NCBI GenBank assembly: GCA_030692925.1
Contig: JAUYBY010000018.1
Location: 1 to 33,269, forward strand
Length of the DNA: 33,269 nucleotides
Source of the DNA: Candidatus Zixiibacteriota bacterium
GTDB taxonomy: Bacteria; Zixibacteria; MSB-5A5; RBG-16-43-9
Reading direction: 5' to 3'
Made by a program: the position numbers and the translations under genes. This document shows positions 21,737-29,664 of this stretch, piece after piece. Within the stretch, counting starts at the first letter, position 1. Each line of letters starts with the position of its first letter. The notes beneath the pieces were generated by a model that had not been told where the DNA came from, did not search any database, and saw nothing but the letters and a program-made list of their open reading frames with translations.

Positions 21737-22816
21737 ATGTCTAATCGATTACCTGAGTCCGCAAAACTACCCGACATAGGCAAAATCTCGCCGGAGATAT
21801 TCGATGAGTTAATCTTCCCTCATCTTGGGAAAAAATCTAAATCGGTTTTAGTTAGACCTCAACACGGAGTGGACATCGGCATAATCGACATCGGTGGCGG
21901 AAAAGTTATGGCAATCACCACTGATCCGGTCTTCATAGTGCCGGAATATGGATTTGAAAGGGCAGCCTGGTTTGCCATACATATTCTGTGCTCGGATGCA
22001 GTTACCTCTGGTTTAAAACCCAGCTATCTTTCGATAGACCTGAATTTACCATTGAGCATGACTAAAGAACAGTTAGAAATAGTCTGGAAAAAGATAGATT
22101 CCGAATGCAAGAAAATGGGGGTTGCCATTGTCTGCGGACACACTGCCAGATACACCGGCTGCAATTATCCTATGGTCGGCGGGGCAACCGTGATCAGCGT
22201 GGGGAAGAAATCAGAATATGTCACCCCACAGATGGCAAAAAAGGGAGATTTAGTCGTGATAACCAAAGGAGCTGCCATTGAAGCCACCGGTATTTTCGCC
22301 CTGGCTTTTAAAGACAGAATCAGAGAATATTTTGGTGAGGAATTCAGCCGCAGAGCGGAAAAGATATTTTATCAGATGTCAGTGGTAGAAGATGCCTTAA
22401 TTGCGGCCTCAGTTGGCACCAGGGAAAAAGGAATCACCTCAATGCACGATGCCACCGAATGCGGAATCTGGGGAGGATTATACGAGGTAGCCAAAGCCTC
22501 AAAGGTGGGAATGAGAATCGAAAAAGAAAAAATAATCGTCTTAGATGAAGTCGAGAAAATCTGCTCCAAATTCGGAATGGACCCCTATTCATCCATTTCC
22601 GAGGGAACCTTGCTCATTACCTGCAAGGAGAAAAAGGTAGACCTGCTTTTAAAAAAATTATCCCAGAAGAAAATCCCCGCCTCAATCGTTGGCGAGGTAA
22701 TCCCGGAAAGCAAAGGAATAATCTTAGTAGAGCAAGGCAGGGAAAAATCTTTAGAGCATCCAAGAGTCGACCCTTTCTGGCAGGCATTTGCGAAAGCGCT
22801 TGAGCAAGGTGCGTAG
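21737..22816 (+). CDS. AIR synthase-related protein (PurM/HypE/ThiL superfamily), behind a TPP riboswitch
   Basis: 359 residues, ATG 21737 after GGAGGT. An N-terminal AIRS domain has VRPQHGVDIGIIDIG then MAITTDPVF, the acidic/TTD motif of ATP- and Mg-binding members, followed by SDAVTSGLKPSYLSIDLNLP, equivalent to the ND/SD-A-GA-P segment. The second domain begins AKKGDLVVITKGAAIEATGI and has HDATECGIWGGLYEVA. It groups with HypE-like single proteins (COG0309 type) rather than full PurM, ThiL or SelD. No hydrogenase genes are nearby. The TPP riboswitch upstream points to thiamine metabolism, for example a ThiL-like kinase or AIR-related step, but that is inference, and repeats separate the two. 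Its TAG stop lies in the GTAG foot of the palindrome at 22813. Confidence 0.85.
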   Translation: MSNRLPESAKLPDIGKISPEIFDELIFPHLGKKSKSVLVRPQHGVDIGIIDIGGGKVMAITTDPVFIVPEYGFERAAWFAIHILCSDAVTSGLKPSYLSIDLNLPLSMTKEQLEIVWKKIDSECKKMGVAIVCGHTARYTGCNYPMVGGATVISVGKKSEYVTPQMAKKGDLVVITKGAAIEATGIFALAFKDRIREYFGEEFSRRAEKIFYQMSVVEDALIAASVGTREKGITSMHDATECGIWGGLYEVAKASKVGMRIEKEKIIVLDEVEKICSKFGMDPYSSISEGTLLITCKEKKVDLLLKKLSQKKIPASIVGEVIPESKGIILVEQGREKSLEHPRVDPFWQAFAKALEQGA

Positions 22817-22836
22817 AGACGCATCGAATGCGTCTC
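22813..22836 (+). repeat. GTAGAGACGCAT palindrome, copy 3, overlapping a stop codon
   Basis: GTAGAGACGCAT-CGA-ATGCGTCTC. The TAG of the GTAG foot (22814-22816) is the stop codon of the AIR-synthase-like gene. Confidence 0.85.
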
Positions 22837-22857
22837 CGCCTTTTTTATCTTAAGACA

Positions 22858-22924
22858 GTAGGTCGGGCTGTCCCGCCTTTCTTTTAGGTCGGGTAGCTCA
22901 CACAAGGTTCGCAACCCGACCTAC
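22858..22924 (+). repeat. Compound GTCGGGC palindrome, second two-hairpin copy
   Basis: Starts GTAGGTCGGGCTGTCCCGCC and ends GCAACCCGACCTAC, with an inner GTCGGGT / ACCCGAC hairpin as in 9470-9546. Confidence 0.8.
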
Positions 22925-22982
22925 TATTTACTGTCCGAGCGACAAGAGTAAGCGTATGAAATCCTAAAAAAAGGAAATAATC

Positions 22983-23699
22983 ATGGACTTCTCCAATACC
23001 TACGAGGACGCCAAGTATGCAGAAGCCTATGCTAAATTAGAGTTTCATAATACCTATTATTTAGCCTACAGGGACTTGCCTGAAATCATATTTGAGCACG
23101 TCAAAGGAAGAAAAGCAATAGATTTTGGGTGCGGCACCGGACGCTCTACAAGATTTCTGCAAAAGCTTGGGTTTGATGTCACCGGAATTGACATATCAGA
23201 GGATATGATACAGAAAGCAAGAGAAATCGACCCTGAAGGGGATTATCGTCTTATCAAAGATGACGACTTTAGCCAGTTACAGAAAAATACCTTCGACCTT
23301 GTGCTGTCCGCATTTACTTTTGACAATATACCCACGATGGAAAAGAAGGTTAAGATATTCAGAGAAATTGGATGCCTGCTGAAAAGTGAAGGAAGGATAG
23401 TCAACCTGGTCTCATCTCCAGAAATATATGTCAACGAATGGACGTCATTTTCTACAAAAGATTTTCCTGAGAATAAAGTTGCCAGAAGCGGAGACAGAGT
23501 AAGAATAATCGTAACGGATTTGGAGGATAAGAGGCCCGTGGAGGATATCATCTGGACAGATGAATCCTATCGGGAGGTTTTTAAGAAAGCTGAATTAGAG
23601 TTGCTCAAAACGCATAAGCCTTTAGCCAAAGGGAATGAGCCATATAAATGGGTCAATGAAACCAGAATTGCACCCTGGGTGATTTATGTTTTGAAATAA
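22983..23699 (+). CDS. Class I SAM-dependent methyltransferase
   Basis: 238 residues, cytoplasmic, ATG 22983 after AAGGAAA. Motif I is AIDFGCGTGRSTRFLQ (about 45-60), the acidic end of strand 2 is VTGIDISEDMIQKA, and the motif IV region is FDLVLSAFTFDNIPT; the C-terminal half is a family-variable substrate part (WTDESYREVFKKAELELL, then PYKWVNETRIAPWVIYVLK). It transfers a methyl group from S-adenosylmethionine to an unknown small-molecule or protein substrate. It stands between palindromes (22858, 23702), with no operon partner. Confidence 0.9.
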   Translation: MDFSNTYEDAKYAEAYAKLEFHNTYYLAYRDLPEIIFEHVKGRKAIDFGCGTGRSTRFLQKLGFDVTGIDISEDMIQKAREIDPEGDYRLIKDDDFSQLQKNTFDLVLSAFTFDNIPTMEKKVKIFREIGCLLKSEGRIVNLVSSPEIYVNEWTSFSTKDFPENKVARSGDRVRIIVTDLEDKRPVEDIIWTDESYREVFKKAELELLKTHKPLAKGNEPYKWVNETRIAPWVIYVLK

Positions 23700-23701
23700 C
23701 A

Positions 23702-23728
23702 GTAGAGACGCATGCTATGCGTCTCTAC
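23702..23728. repeat. GTAGAGACGCAT palindrome, copy 4
   Basis: Perfect 12-bp arms GTAGAGACGCAT / ATGCGTCTCTAC around GCT, 2 bp after the methyltransferase stop. Confidence 0.88.
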
Positions 23729-23747
23729 ATCCCTTGCATTATTACCA

Positions 23748-23819
23748 CCCGCCTTGAGGGCAAGGCGGGGCCACCATCTTACTCTTACTTCTTTCGTCGG
23801 GCATTAAGCCCGACGCTAC
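23748..23819 (-). repeat. Two hairpins: CCCGCCTTG and GTCGGGC with GTAG foot
   Basis: CCCGCCTTG (23748-23756) / CAAGGCGGG (23761-23769), then GTCGGGC-attaa-GCCCGAC (23796-23814) followed by GCTAC, i.e. GTAGC on the minus strand. Confidence 0.7.
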
Positions 23820-23885
23820 GAACTCACGTCTTACTTATCTTTTTCTCTTTTCCCTTGAACTTTTGAACCTTTGAGCCTTTGAACC

Positions 23886-25058
23886 TTATTTTTTACTTCT
23901 CATTCTATCCGCTTCTTCCTTTATCTCGAACAGGTCTCTTTTCATCTCAGCCCAGCCGTACCAGTGCATATAATCCGGGTTCATATGATAGGCACCCTGG
24001 AAAGTCCTCATCCGGTGTTCTAAGAACATCACGTAGAGTTTTTGTTCAATTGAGGTTGGCACATCGTAAAATTTCAATAGGTCCGGGAACAGTGGATAAT
24101 CTGCTTGTTTCTTTAAGATTCCGTCTTTATACAAACCCTCAACTGTAGTTATCGCATCTGCCATCAGGGAATCAGCTTGTTTTAGAATAGCATCCGCATT
24201 ATCGAAATTCGTTTTCACGTAGGAATTAGAGTGACACCCCTTGCAGACCTTGACCATCTTCTCCCTTTCTGCCACCCATTCCTCTTTGGTCAGGCGGGCG
24301 ACTTTACCAGCTTTGACCACGTCCAGTCTCGGAGTCGGATTACCCTGCGGGTCTAAAACCCCTACTCCTTTCAGAATAGTCACCCTCCACTCCTCCCATT
24401 TTTTATCCTCCTCCGGCAATCTCAAACCCAAAAAACCCCAGGCAGTCATTACCCGATGTGTTCCCTCGACCATATGACAGGTCTGACATTTCGGCGCTCT
24501 ACCTGATTCTTTTTCCATCTGATAGATAATCCCGTGTTTGGAAGTTGACCACATCTCATACTGCGGATGGTCAAACCCCATATGACAGGTGGCACAGGCT
24601 AAGGGGTTTCTGGCTTCCTCAATCGAGAATTTATGCCGGGTATGACAGGCATCACATTTTCCACCATCTTTTCCGATTCGGTGACACCCTCCACAACCTT
24701 TCTCTCCCTCCATTATCTCCTTGGGCTGAGCAGAAGTTTTTGGCATTGCATTCATCGCAATCCAGGCTAAGGCATGCTTTCCCTCTTTGAACTGCTCAGC
24801 TTGCTGAGAGTGACACCCGGCACAGGTCTCAATGGTCGGCTTCAAGGCTAAATTAGCATTGGCTGGAGAGGTGTGCTTGTCCCCGTGGCAGGTCGAACAG
24901 GTCACGCCATTCTTAGAATGTTTGCTTGCCTCCCAGTCCTTGACGATACCTTTCATCACCACCTGATGGCAAGTTATGCATTTCTCCTTCTCCTGAGCCA
25001 ATACCAGGGAAGTGAAAAGCACGAGAAGAAGAAGCACCAGACTGATCTTTTTATACAT
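23886..25058 (-). CDS. Octaheme c-type cytochrome, hydroxylamine oxidoreductase-like
   Basis: 390 residues with a signal peptide (MYKKISLVLLLLVLFTSLVLA) and eight CxxCH heme sites at about residues 27, 54, 79, 122, 135, 155, 191 and 272: CITCH, CSTCH, CAGCH, CGGCH, CDACH, CATCH, CQTCH, CKGCH. After the hemes comes a helical C-terminal part with EHRMRTFQGAYHMNPDYMHWYGWAEMKRD. Heme number, the seven-plus-one spacing and this C-terminal segment fit the HAO/octaheme group, periplasmic enzymes that oxidise hydroxylamine or, in epsilon-type members, reduce nitrite or hydroxylamine. No crosslink tyrosine can be assigned here, so direction of catalysis is open. No NapC/NrfH-type quinol partner is next to it. 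AAAGGAGGTG precedes ATG 25058. Confidence 0.88.
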   Translation of the reverse strand: MYKKISLVLLLLVLFTSLVLAQEKEKCITCHQVVMKGIVKDWEASKHSKNGVTCSTCHGDKHTSPANANLALKPTIETCAGCHSQQAEQFKEGKHALAWIAMNAMPKTSAQPKEIMEGEKGCGGCHRIGKDGGKCDACHTRHKFSIEEARNPLACATCHMGFDHPQYEMWSTSKHGIIYQMEKESGRAPKCQTCHMVEGTHRVMTAWGFLGLRLPEEDKKWEEWRVTILKGVGVLDPQGNPTPRLDVVKAGKVARLTKEEWVAEREKMVKVCKGCHSNSYVKTNFDNADAILKQADSLMADAITTVEGLYKDGILKKQADYPLFPDLLKFYDVPTSIEQKLYVMFLEHRMRTFQGAYHMNPDYMHWYGWAEMKRDLFEIKEEADRMRSKK

Positions 25059-25352
25059 CCGTACACCTCCTTTTGGATAAAGGTTAAAACGTTCCGATTT
25101 TACGATACTACTTAATAAACTAAATTTTGATTCCTGTCAAGATTTTTTTACAAGTTATGTCCACAAAATATCTGAATTGTGACCTTTTAGTTTTGAACAA
25201 GCAGTGGGCATCCCTCCTGAGGCAGGATCGTCTCACTACTTAATAAGTTCCACATAACCAGATTCCAATTCATTTTTATTTGTTATTCGTCATCCGTCAT
25301 TTGTCATTCTCCATCCCGCCATAGCGGGTCGGAGAAATTTTTCTAATTTTCC
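25059..25352. other. Divergent intergenic region
   Basis: Contains the promoter of the cytochrome gene (minus) and a degenerate CGTCATCCGTCATT tract (about 25283-25310) like those near 16950 and 21220. No gene seen. Confidence 0.55.
25112..25140 (-). promoter_or_regulatory. Sigma-70-type promoter of the octaheme cytochrome gene
   Basis: Minus strand TTGACA (25135-25140), 17-bp spacer, TATTAA (25112-25117), about 55 bp ahead of the ATG. Confidence 0.65.
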
Positions 25353-25381
25353 TTGACAAACTCCATACTTAAAGTTTAAAT
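25353..25381 (+). promoter_or_regulatory. Sigma-70-type promoter of the Met-rich lipoprotein gene
   Basis: TTGACA (25353-25358), 17-bp spacer, TTAAAT (25376-25381); the start codon follows about 38 bp later. Confidence 0.65.
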
Positions 25382-25419
25382 TCACACAACAAATTAACTC
25401 AAGGGAGGTGAAACAGTCG

Positions 25420-25788
25420 ATGAAAGCATTACGACGGCTACACCGGGCTTCGTCCCCCGTAGGGATGAAAAAGCTTGTTATCCTGTTAATCCCGGCATTA
25501 ATTCTGGCTTTCTTAAGCTGCAGTCAGGAAAAGGCAGTGCAGCAGATGATGCAGAACAAAGAGATAGCCACCATGATGATGACCAAGATGATGGAAAATC
25601 CGGATATGAAGGCAGAGGTTATGCAGAAGATGATGCAGGACCCCGCGGTTATTGACCAGATGATGAATTCAATGGTCAGCGACACCAGTATGGCAATGAC
25701 CATGATCGATAAGATGATGGCAAACGACTGGACAAAAGGAATGATTTCCAAAAAAGTTGCGGACCTGAAAGCACCCAAGAAGAAATAG
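25420..25788 (+). CDS. Methionine-rich small lipoprotein
   Basis: A 122-residue protein. ATG 25420 follows GGGAGGTG. A second in-frame ATG at 25465 begins a textbook lipoprotein signal, MKKLVILLIPALILAFLSC, with the lipidated cysteine at the end; the 15 codons before it (MKALRRLHRASSPVG) are encoded by a repeat-like insert. The mature part, about 88 residues, has about 20 methionines in helical phrases such as VQQMMQNKEIATMMMTKMM and VMQKMMQDPAVIDQMM, and a lysine-rich end. Methionine-rich envelope proteins often bind copper(I) or silver or act as oxidant sinks; that is a guess here. A strong terminator follows. I know no named family for it. Confidence 0.8.
   Translation: MKALRRLHRASSPVGMKKLVILLIPALILAFLSCSQEKAVQQMMQNKEIATMMMTKMMENPDMKAEVMQKMMQDPAVIDQMMNSMVSDTSMAMTMIDKMMANDWTKGMISKKVADLKAPKKK
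25426..25463 (+). repeat. Repeat-like insert in the lipoprotein start region
   Basis: 38 bp between two copies of GATGAAA (25419-25425 and 25464-25470). It has CTAC at 25438-25441 and GTAG at 25459-25462 bounding an imperfect CCGGG / CCC inverted repeat. Insert plus one copy is 45 bp, so the frame is kept. Confidence 0.55.
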
Positions 25789-25835
25789 CTATTTTTTCCT
25801 GAGACGAAAGCGAAACTTTCGGTTCATAAAAACTT

Positions 25836-25878
25836 AAGCGCCATTTTGATAAAAAAAGATGGCGCTTTGATTTTTTTT
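25836..25878 (+). terminator. Rho-independent terminator after the Met-rich lipoprotein gene
   Basis: AAGCGCCAT (25836-25844) / ATGGCGCTT (25859-25867), 9-bp perfect stem, then GATTTTTTTT. A smaller CGAAAG / CTTTCG hairpin precedes it at about 25805-25820. Confidence 0.88.
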
Positions 25879-25939
25879 GAAATTAAATAAACATCTTCCA
25901 TTCAACCAAAGTTATAAGAAGGATCGTGCGAATCACAAA

Positions 25940-27139
25940 TCATTTTTTTTGTTTCTTCTGTTCATAAACCTCAATAGTTCGTAGTATTTGTTGTTTTTCC
26001 TCGACAAATCTTTTGCGATCAAGTTCGCTGCTCATATAAGGGAGTTTTTCCGGATTGTTGATTTTATAATCGACCAAGCGCAATTGAATTTTCAAAAAAC
26101 TTTGTGCCAGTGAGTAGTCCTTAAGAAAATCTCCGGATATCCAGGTACATTGTGATAATACCGATTCTTCTTCAAGACTAAATTCCTCCTTGTGTGAGAA
26201 TTTTCTCAGGTATCCCTCGCACCTTTTCTTAGTGTCCTTTTTATCCCCCCTGTTCTTAGCCAAGAGCAGCTTATACAATTCCACGTCCTGAAAAGGCTGT
26301 ACTTTCTTAATCATCATCTCTATCTTCTTGTTAAAATATTTCATCAGCTCAGGTGCAATTTGACTTTCAGGGTGAAATAACGCTTCATTTAATAAAGCGA
26401 CCAGAATCGCTGCCGAGTCGGAATTCAGAAATTTATCTACCATTTTAGCCCAATTTTGAACTCGAAGATAATAAGTTATCTCTATGTCCTCTTTTGGCTC
26501 GAAGTCTGAGAAAGTCCACCGGATTTTATTCTTCCTGATCACAAAACCTGATGGTCTAATAGAGGTAACAAAACGCGGGTCTATCTCTCCAAGATCGAAT
26601 TCTAGAATTGCTTTTTTGATCTTCCCTTTCCATAAAGCGCCTGTTTTCAACACGTATCTCAACCATATCAAACCATCCGAGGAAAACATTCCCTTAAAAC
26701 TATAAGTATTGACAATCCTGTGAGTTTGATGCTTTCCAAAAGCAGTCCGCCATACGTAAGCAAAAGGGTAGGTGAGTTCAGGATCCAATGGACTTCGTAC
26801 TCCTTGCTTATGCTCTGTCTGAATTTCCTTTCCATCTACAAAGCATTTGAAATTGTTAATAGTTCCCTGTATTGTTTCTTGACCTGGACTTCTTTCCGTT
26901 AAATCCGGAAAGCCTATTTGAACCTCGCTAGATTCGCCACTGTTTCTCAAAATGAAAATGCAGTTGACTTCCCATTCCTCTTCGCCTTTTTGGACTTTCA
27001 CCGTTTCAGCCACCATCTCAACCTCTTTATTTTTAACTGGCCAAACTGTCTGGCCTTCTCCTTCAAAGGCAGTATCATCGGCGCTAGCTATTTGGATCAG
27101 AAATAAGAAAGGCAAAAACGTTAAATAAATGAGCTTCAT
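25940..27139 (-). CDS. Secreted DUF4424-like protein
   Basis: 399 residues with a signal peptide (MKLIYLTFLPFLFLIQIASA). The N-terminal half (VWPVKNKEVEMVAETVKVQ, then CIFILRNSGESSEVQIGFPD and HQTHRIVNTYSFKG) resembles the DUF4424 pattern of a beta-sandwich that opens with -I-M--E-V-I and N---GFPD. The C-terminal half is helical and charged, with tetratricopeptide-like spacing but no clear repeats. ATG 27139 begins one base after the carboxypeptidase stop and has no good ribosome site, so it is probably translationally coupled to that gene. Function unknown, likely periplasmic. Confidence 0.7.
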   Translation of the reverse strand: MKLIYLTFLPFLFLIQIASADDTAFEGEGQTVWPVKNKEVEMVAETVKVQKGEEEWEVNCIFILRNSGESSEVQIGFPDLTERSPGQETIQGTINNFKCFVDGKEIQTEHKQGVRSPLDPELTYPFAYVWRTAFGKHQTHRIVNTYSFKGMFSSDGLIWLRYVLKTGALWKGKIKKAILEFDLGEIDPRFVTSIRPSGFVIRKNKIRWTFSDFEPKEDIEITYYLRVQNWAKMVDKFLNSDSAAILVALLNEALFHPESQIAPELMKYFNKKIEMMIKKVQPFQDVELYKLLLAKNRGDKKDTKKRCEGYLRKFSHKEEFSLEEESVLSQCTWISGDFLKDYSLAQSFLKIQLRLVDYKINNPEKLPYMSSELDRKRFVEEKQQILRTIEVYEQKKQKK

Positions 27140-27140
27140 C

Positions 27141-29312
27141 TTAGTTCACGCATGGCGGAGGTCCGCCTTTGAATAGATAGCTGACCAAATAGACTATATC
27201 CGCTAAGTTGACTTTCCCGTCAAAATTGGCATCCCCGGAATGCAGAGGAGCAGGTGCAGGTCCGCCCTTGAAAAGGTAGCTCACCAAATAAACGATATCC
27301 CCTAAAAGCACCTTGCCATCTGCATTTGCATCCCCGCGGACAAAATTAAGGCTTACTGCTACCCTTATTCTGCTGCTCCACGGACTTTCCTGTCCTTGAG
27401 CGTCCTTTGCCTTTGCCTTGTAATAATAGACACCGGAACATCTCTTTTTGACAGGATAGCTTTTTTGAGATATGGTATCAGCCAAAAGAGTAGATTTCTG
27501 AAATTGAGCCACAGGGTAGATATCGTCTACCCAAAAACCTGAGTCGACTACGTCCGGATCTGTCCGGTAATGGAAGCGTAAAAGGATATCCTTTCCTCCA
27601 AACTGGCTCAAATCGAAAATCCCCTTTATCCAGCCAGCAGAACTCCCGGTTATCCCGTTTCCGAAATTCAGGCCGTTTGGATTGTCGTTGGTGGTGATGT
27701 TCCCGGGAATGGATTGAAAAGTTTCTCCATCCAGCGATACGTCCACGTAAAGGTAATCATAACCTGGCTCGATCTTATAATAACACCAGAAGGTCAAAGT
27801 GTCATTTGGCTGGATAGAAATGAAATCCGAGGTAGTCAGATAATTGTCTAAACTATTTCCAGAGCCTGAGAAGAAAGAATGCGTGGGTGAATAGCTTTTA
27901 GATGTGCTGAGGATAAATCCGCTGGTGTCCCAGCCCGAAGAACCGCTCTCCCCATCGAATTTCTTTACAGTCAAATTTTCAAGCTCCATTAAAGAATAGC
28001 TAACTGGCGGATTAAAAGTGTCCGGATAAACCCAGGTTAAGGTGAAGCTATCAGTGGAGACGCTGTCCAGTTGAGATAGAATCGGAGCCGAAGGCGCCAC
28101 TAGAACGTAAGGGTTGCCGGCTAAAGATGCGATGAAAAGATTCGGCTGTAACTGTTGTTCACACAAAGTGTTGATCCTGGAGGGGTCTGGCCAGAAACCA
28201 TCATACTGGTTCCCCACTTCAGGTGTAAAGCTGAAGATCTTATTCTTCTCAGCTTGCTCCCCGTACATCCAGTCATCTGAGTCCCCATTGGTTAGATAAA
28301 GTACTTCCCAGGCTGTGCCAGTTGTGAACCCGTTCAAGACACTAACGCTGTCTGCTATTGACTTGAAAACTAACTGATCCGGAGTGTAGATATTATCATA
28401 CCCCCAGGGATATAGAAAATAATTACCATAAGAATGATAATTCAATGCCAGGATAAATTTAGATGAATCGGCAAGTGCACGTATGACCTGGGTCTCCGGC
28501 TCAGAGAAAGCAGCAGCTCCACGGTAGGTCTCAGACCCAGGACTCGGGGAGGAGCCGAGGTTATCGTAACCCCATTTATACCCAAAGTTACGGTTTAAGT
28601 CTACGCCGTAAGTGCCTCCTGTATTGAGTCTTCTGTTTTTTCTCCACATTCCACCCCCCTGGGGGCTGTTCAGCCGATTGAACTCGTATCCATCCGGATT
28701 TATTATGGGAACAAACCACAATTCCCGGTTATTGACTAAATAAGTAACTGTGATATCAATGCCATAATTCTGCCCCAGGTATCGCATGAAATAAAGCAAG
28801 ACCTCAATCCCTATAGGCTCCCTTGCGTGAGTTAAGCCATTATAGAATACCTCTGGCTCATCTTCATTTGCGTCAGGGTTATCAGAGATTTTCATCCCCC
28901 AGATGGGTCTTCCTTGTAAGGAATATCCGATAATGAGTTTTGAGGTGGTTATACCCGGATACTGGTTATGAATCGAATCCAGGGCAGCCCCTGTTTCCGC
29001 ATAGGTGTGGAAACCTCCCATGCCAAGCGTTGTTTTCATTCTCTTTTGATAATACAGGGTCACGTCAGGAATTATTATCTCTACCTGATAGCCTGAAGCT
29101 TTGAGTTTCTCTACTTCAGCCGAGTCTGAGATTATGTCCAGATATTTGCCATATTCAAAATAAGCCCTGTCCAGGTCCAGGCTTAAGACCTTCCTCATCT
29201 CCGATTTGTCTTTAAAGTATATCCGGGCTTGCAAGGGTTTGTCTGCATAAGTCGAAGAATAAAAGCTGAGACAAAAGCAGAGCAAGAGATAGAGTCCGAA
29301 AAATCTTTTCAT
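27141..29312 (-). CDS. Secreted M14 zinc carboxypeptidase with C-terminal dockerin-type domain
   Basis: 723 residues with a signal peptide (MKRFFGLYLLLCFCLSFYSSTYA). The M14 (carboxypeptidase T/A) catalytic domain spans about 100-400: zinc ligands H162 and E165 in GLTHAREPIG, H293 in LNYHSYGNYF, catalytic E365 in SFTPEVGNQY, and substrate-binding VDLNRNFGYKWG. A jelly-roll-like region follows (about 440-620: FWCYYKIEPGYDYLYVDVSL, FWVDDIYPVA). The end has two calcium-loop repeats of the dockerin type: GDANADGKVLLGDIVYLVSYLFKGG and GDANFDGKVNLADIVYLVSYLFKGG (each loop D-x-N-x-D-G-K-V). It removes C-terminal residues from peptides outside the cell and is likely docked at the surface. AAAGGAG precedes the ATG. 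Confidence 0.93.
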   Translation of the reverse strand: MKRFFGLYLLLCFCLSFYSSTYADKPLQARIYFKDKSEMRKVLSLDLDRAYFEYGKYLDIISDSAEVEKLKASGYQVEIIIPDVTLYYQKRMKTTLGMGGFHTYAETGAALDSIHNQYPGITTSKLIIGYSLQGRPIWGMKISDNPDANEDEPEVFYNGLTHAREPIGIEVLLYFMRYLGQNYGIDITVTYLVNNRELWFVPIINPDGYEFNRLNSPQGGGMWRKNRRLNTGGTYGVDLNRNFGYKWGYDNLGSSPSPGSETYRGAAAFSEPETQVIRALADSSKFILALNYHSYGNYFLYPWGYDNIYTPDQLVFKSIADSVSVLNGFTTGTAWEVLYLTNGDSDDWMYGEQAEKNKIFSFTPEVGNQYDGFWPDPSRINTLCEQQLQPNLFIASLAGNPYVLVAPSAPILSQLDSVSTDSFTLTWVYPDTFNPPVSYSLMELENLTVKKFDGESGSSGWDTSGFILSTSKSYSPTHSFFSGSGNSLDNYLTTSDFISIQPNDTLTFWCYYKIEPGYDYLYVDVSLDGETFQSIPGNITTNDNPNGLNFGNGITGSSAGWIKGIFDLSQFGGKDILLRFHYRTDPDVVDSGFWVDDIYPVAQFQKSTLLADTISQKSYPVKKRCSGVYYYKAKAKDAQGQESPWSSRIRVAVSLNFVRGDANADGKVLLGDIVYLVSYLFKGGPAPAPLHSGDANFDGKVNLADIVYLVSYLFKGGPPPCVN

Positions 29313-29369
29313 AACTGCTCCTTTAAATTGTAAATAGCTTAACCAAAAATTAAACTTATTCCTGAAATC

Positions 29370-29397
29370 AATTTAAATCAACTCCTCCCTTTGTCAA
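29370..29397 (-). promoter_or_regulatory. Sigma-70-type promoter of the carboxypeptidase gene
   Basis: Minus strand TTGACA (29392-29397), 16-bp spacer, TAAATT (29370-29375), about 58 bp before the ATG. Confidence 0.65.
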
Positions 29398-29518
29398 GAG
29401 AAATGAGACACGTTTTTCATTCTCCTTCTTTCAGGTAAGAAGTAAAATCACTTGTGCTTTTAAAAGCAGAATAACAAAAATATATACGAAAACCTCAAAA
29501 AAAAGTCTTTTTTTTGAG

Positions 29519-29546
29519 TTGACAATTACGAAGAAAAGGTTATACT
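29519..29546 (+). promoter_or_regulatory. Strong sigma-70-type promoter of the dockerin surface protein
   Basis: Perfect TTGACA (29519-29524), 16-bp spacer, TATACT (29541-29546), with a leader of about 110 nt before ATG 29665. Confidence 0.8.
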
Positions 29547-29664
29547 GAAAAAGGAGTAGTTCCCTTTTGTATTTTTGAAAAATACAGGTCAGAACAGGAA
29601 GAGTGCTTAGCTTTTCCTCATTGCAAGTCCTTGTCTGATTTAAAATTTTAAAGGAGGAGGTCTT

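Larger units (their letters stand above)
29313..29664. other. Divergent intergenic region with two promoters
   Basis: About 350 bp, AT-rich. Carries promoters for the carboxypeptidase (minus) and the adhesin-like gene (plus), listed separately; otherwise no gene or repeat seen. Confidence 0.65.

Noticed and set aside
21737..22816. Hydrogenase maturation protein HypE
   Set aside because: The C-terminal cysteine tail typical of HypE is missing (ends KALEQGA) and no hyp or hydrogenase gene is nearby.
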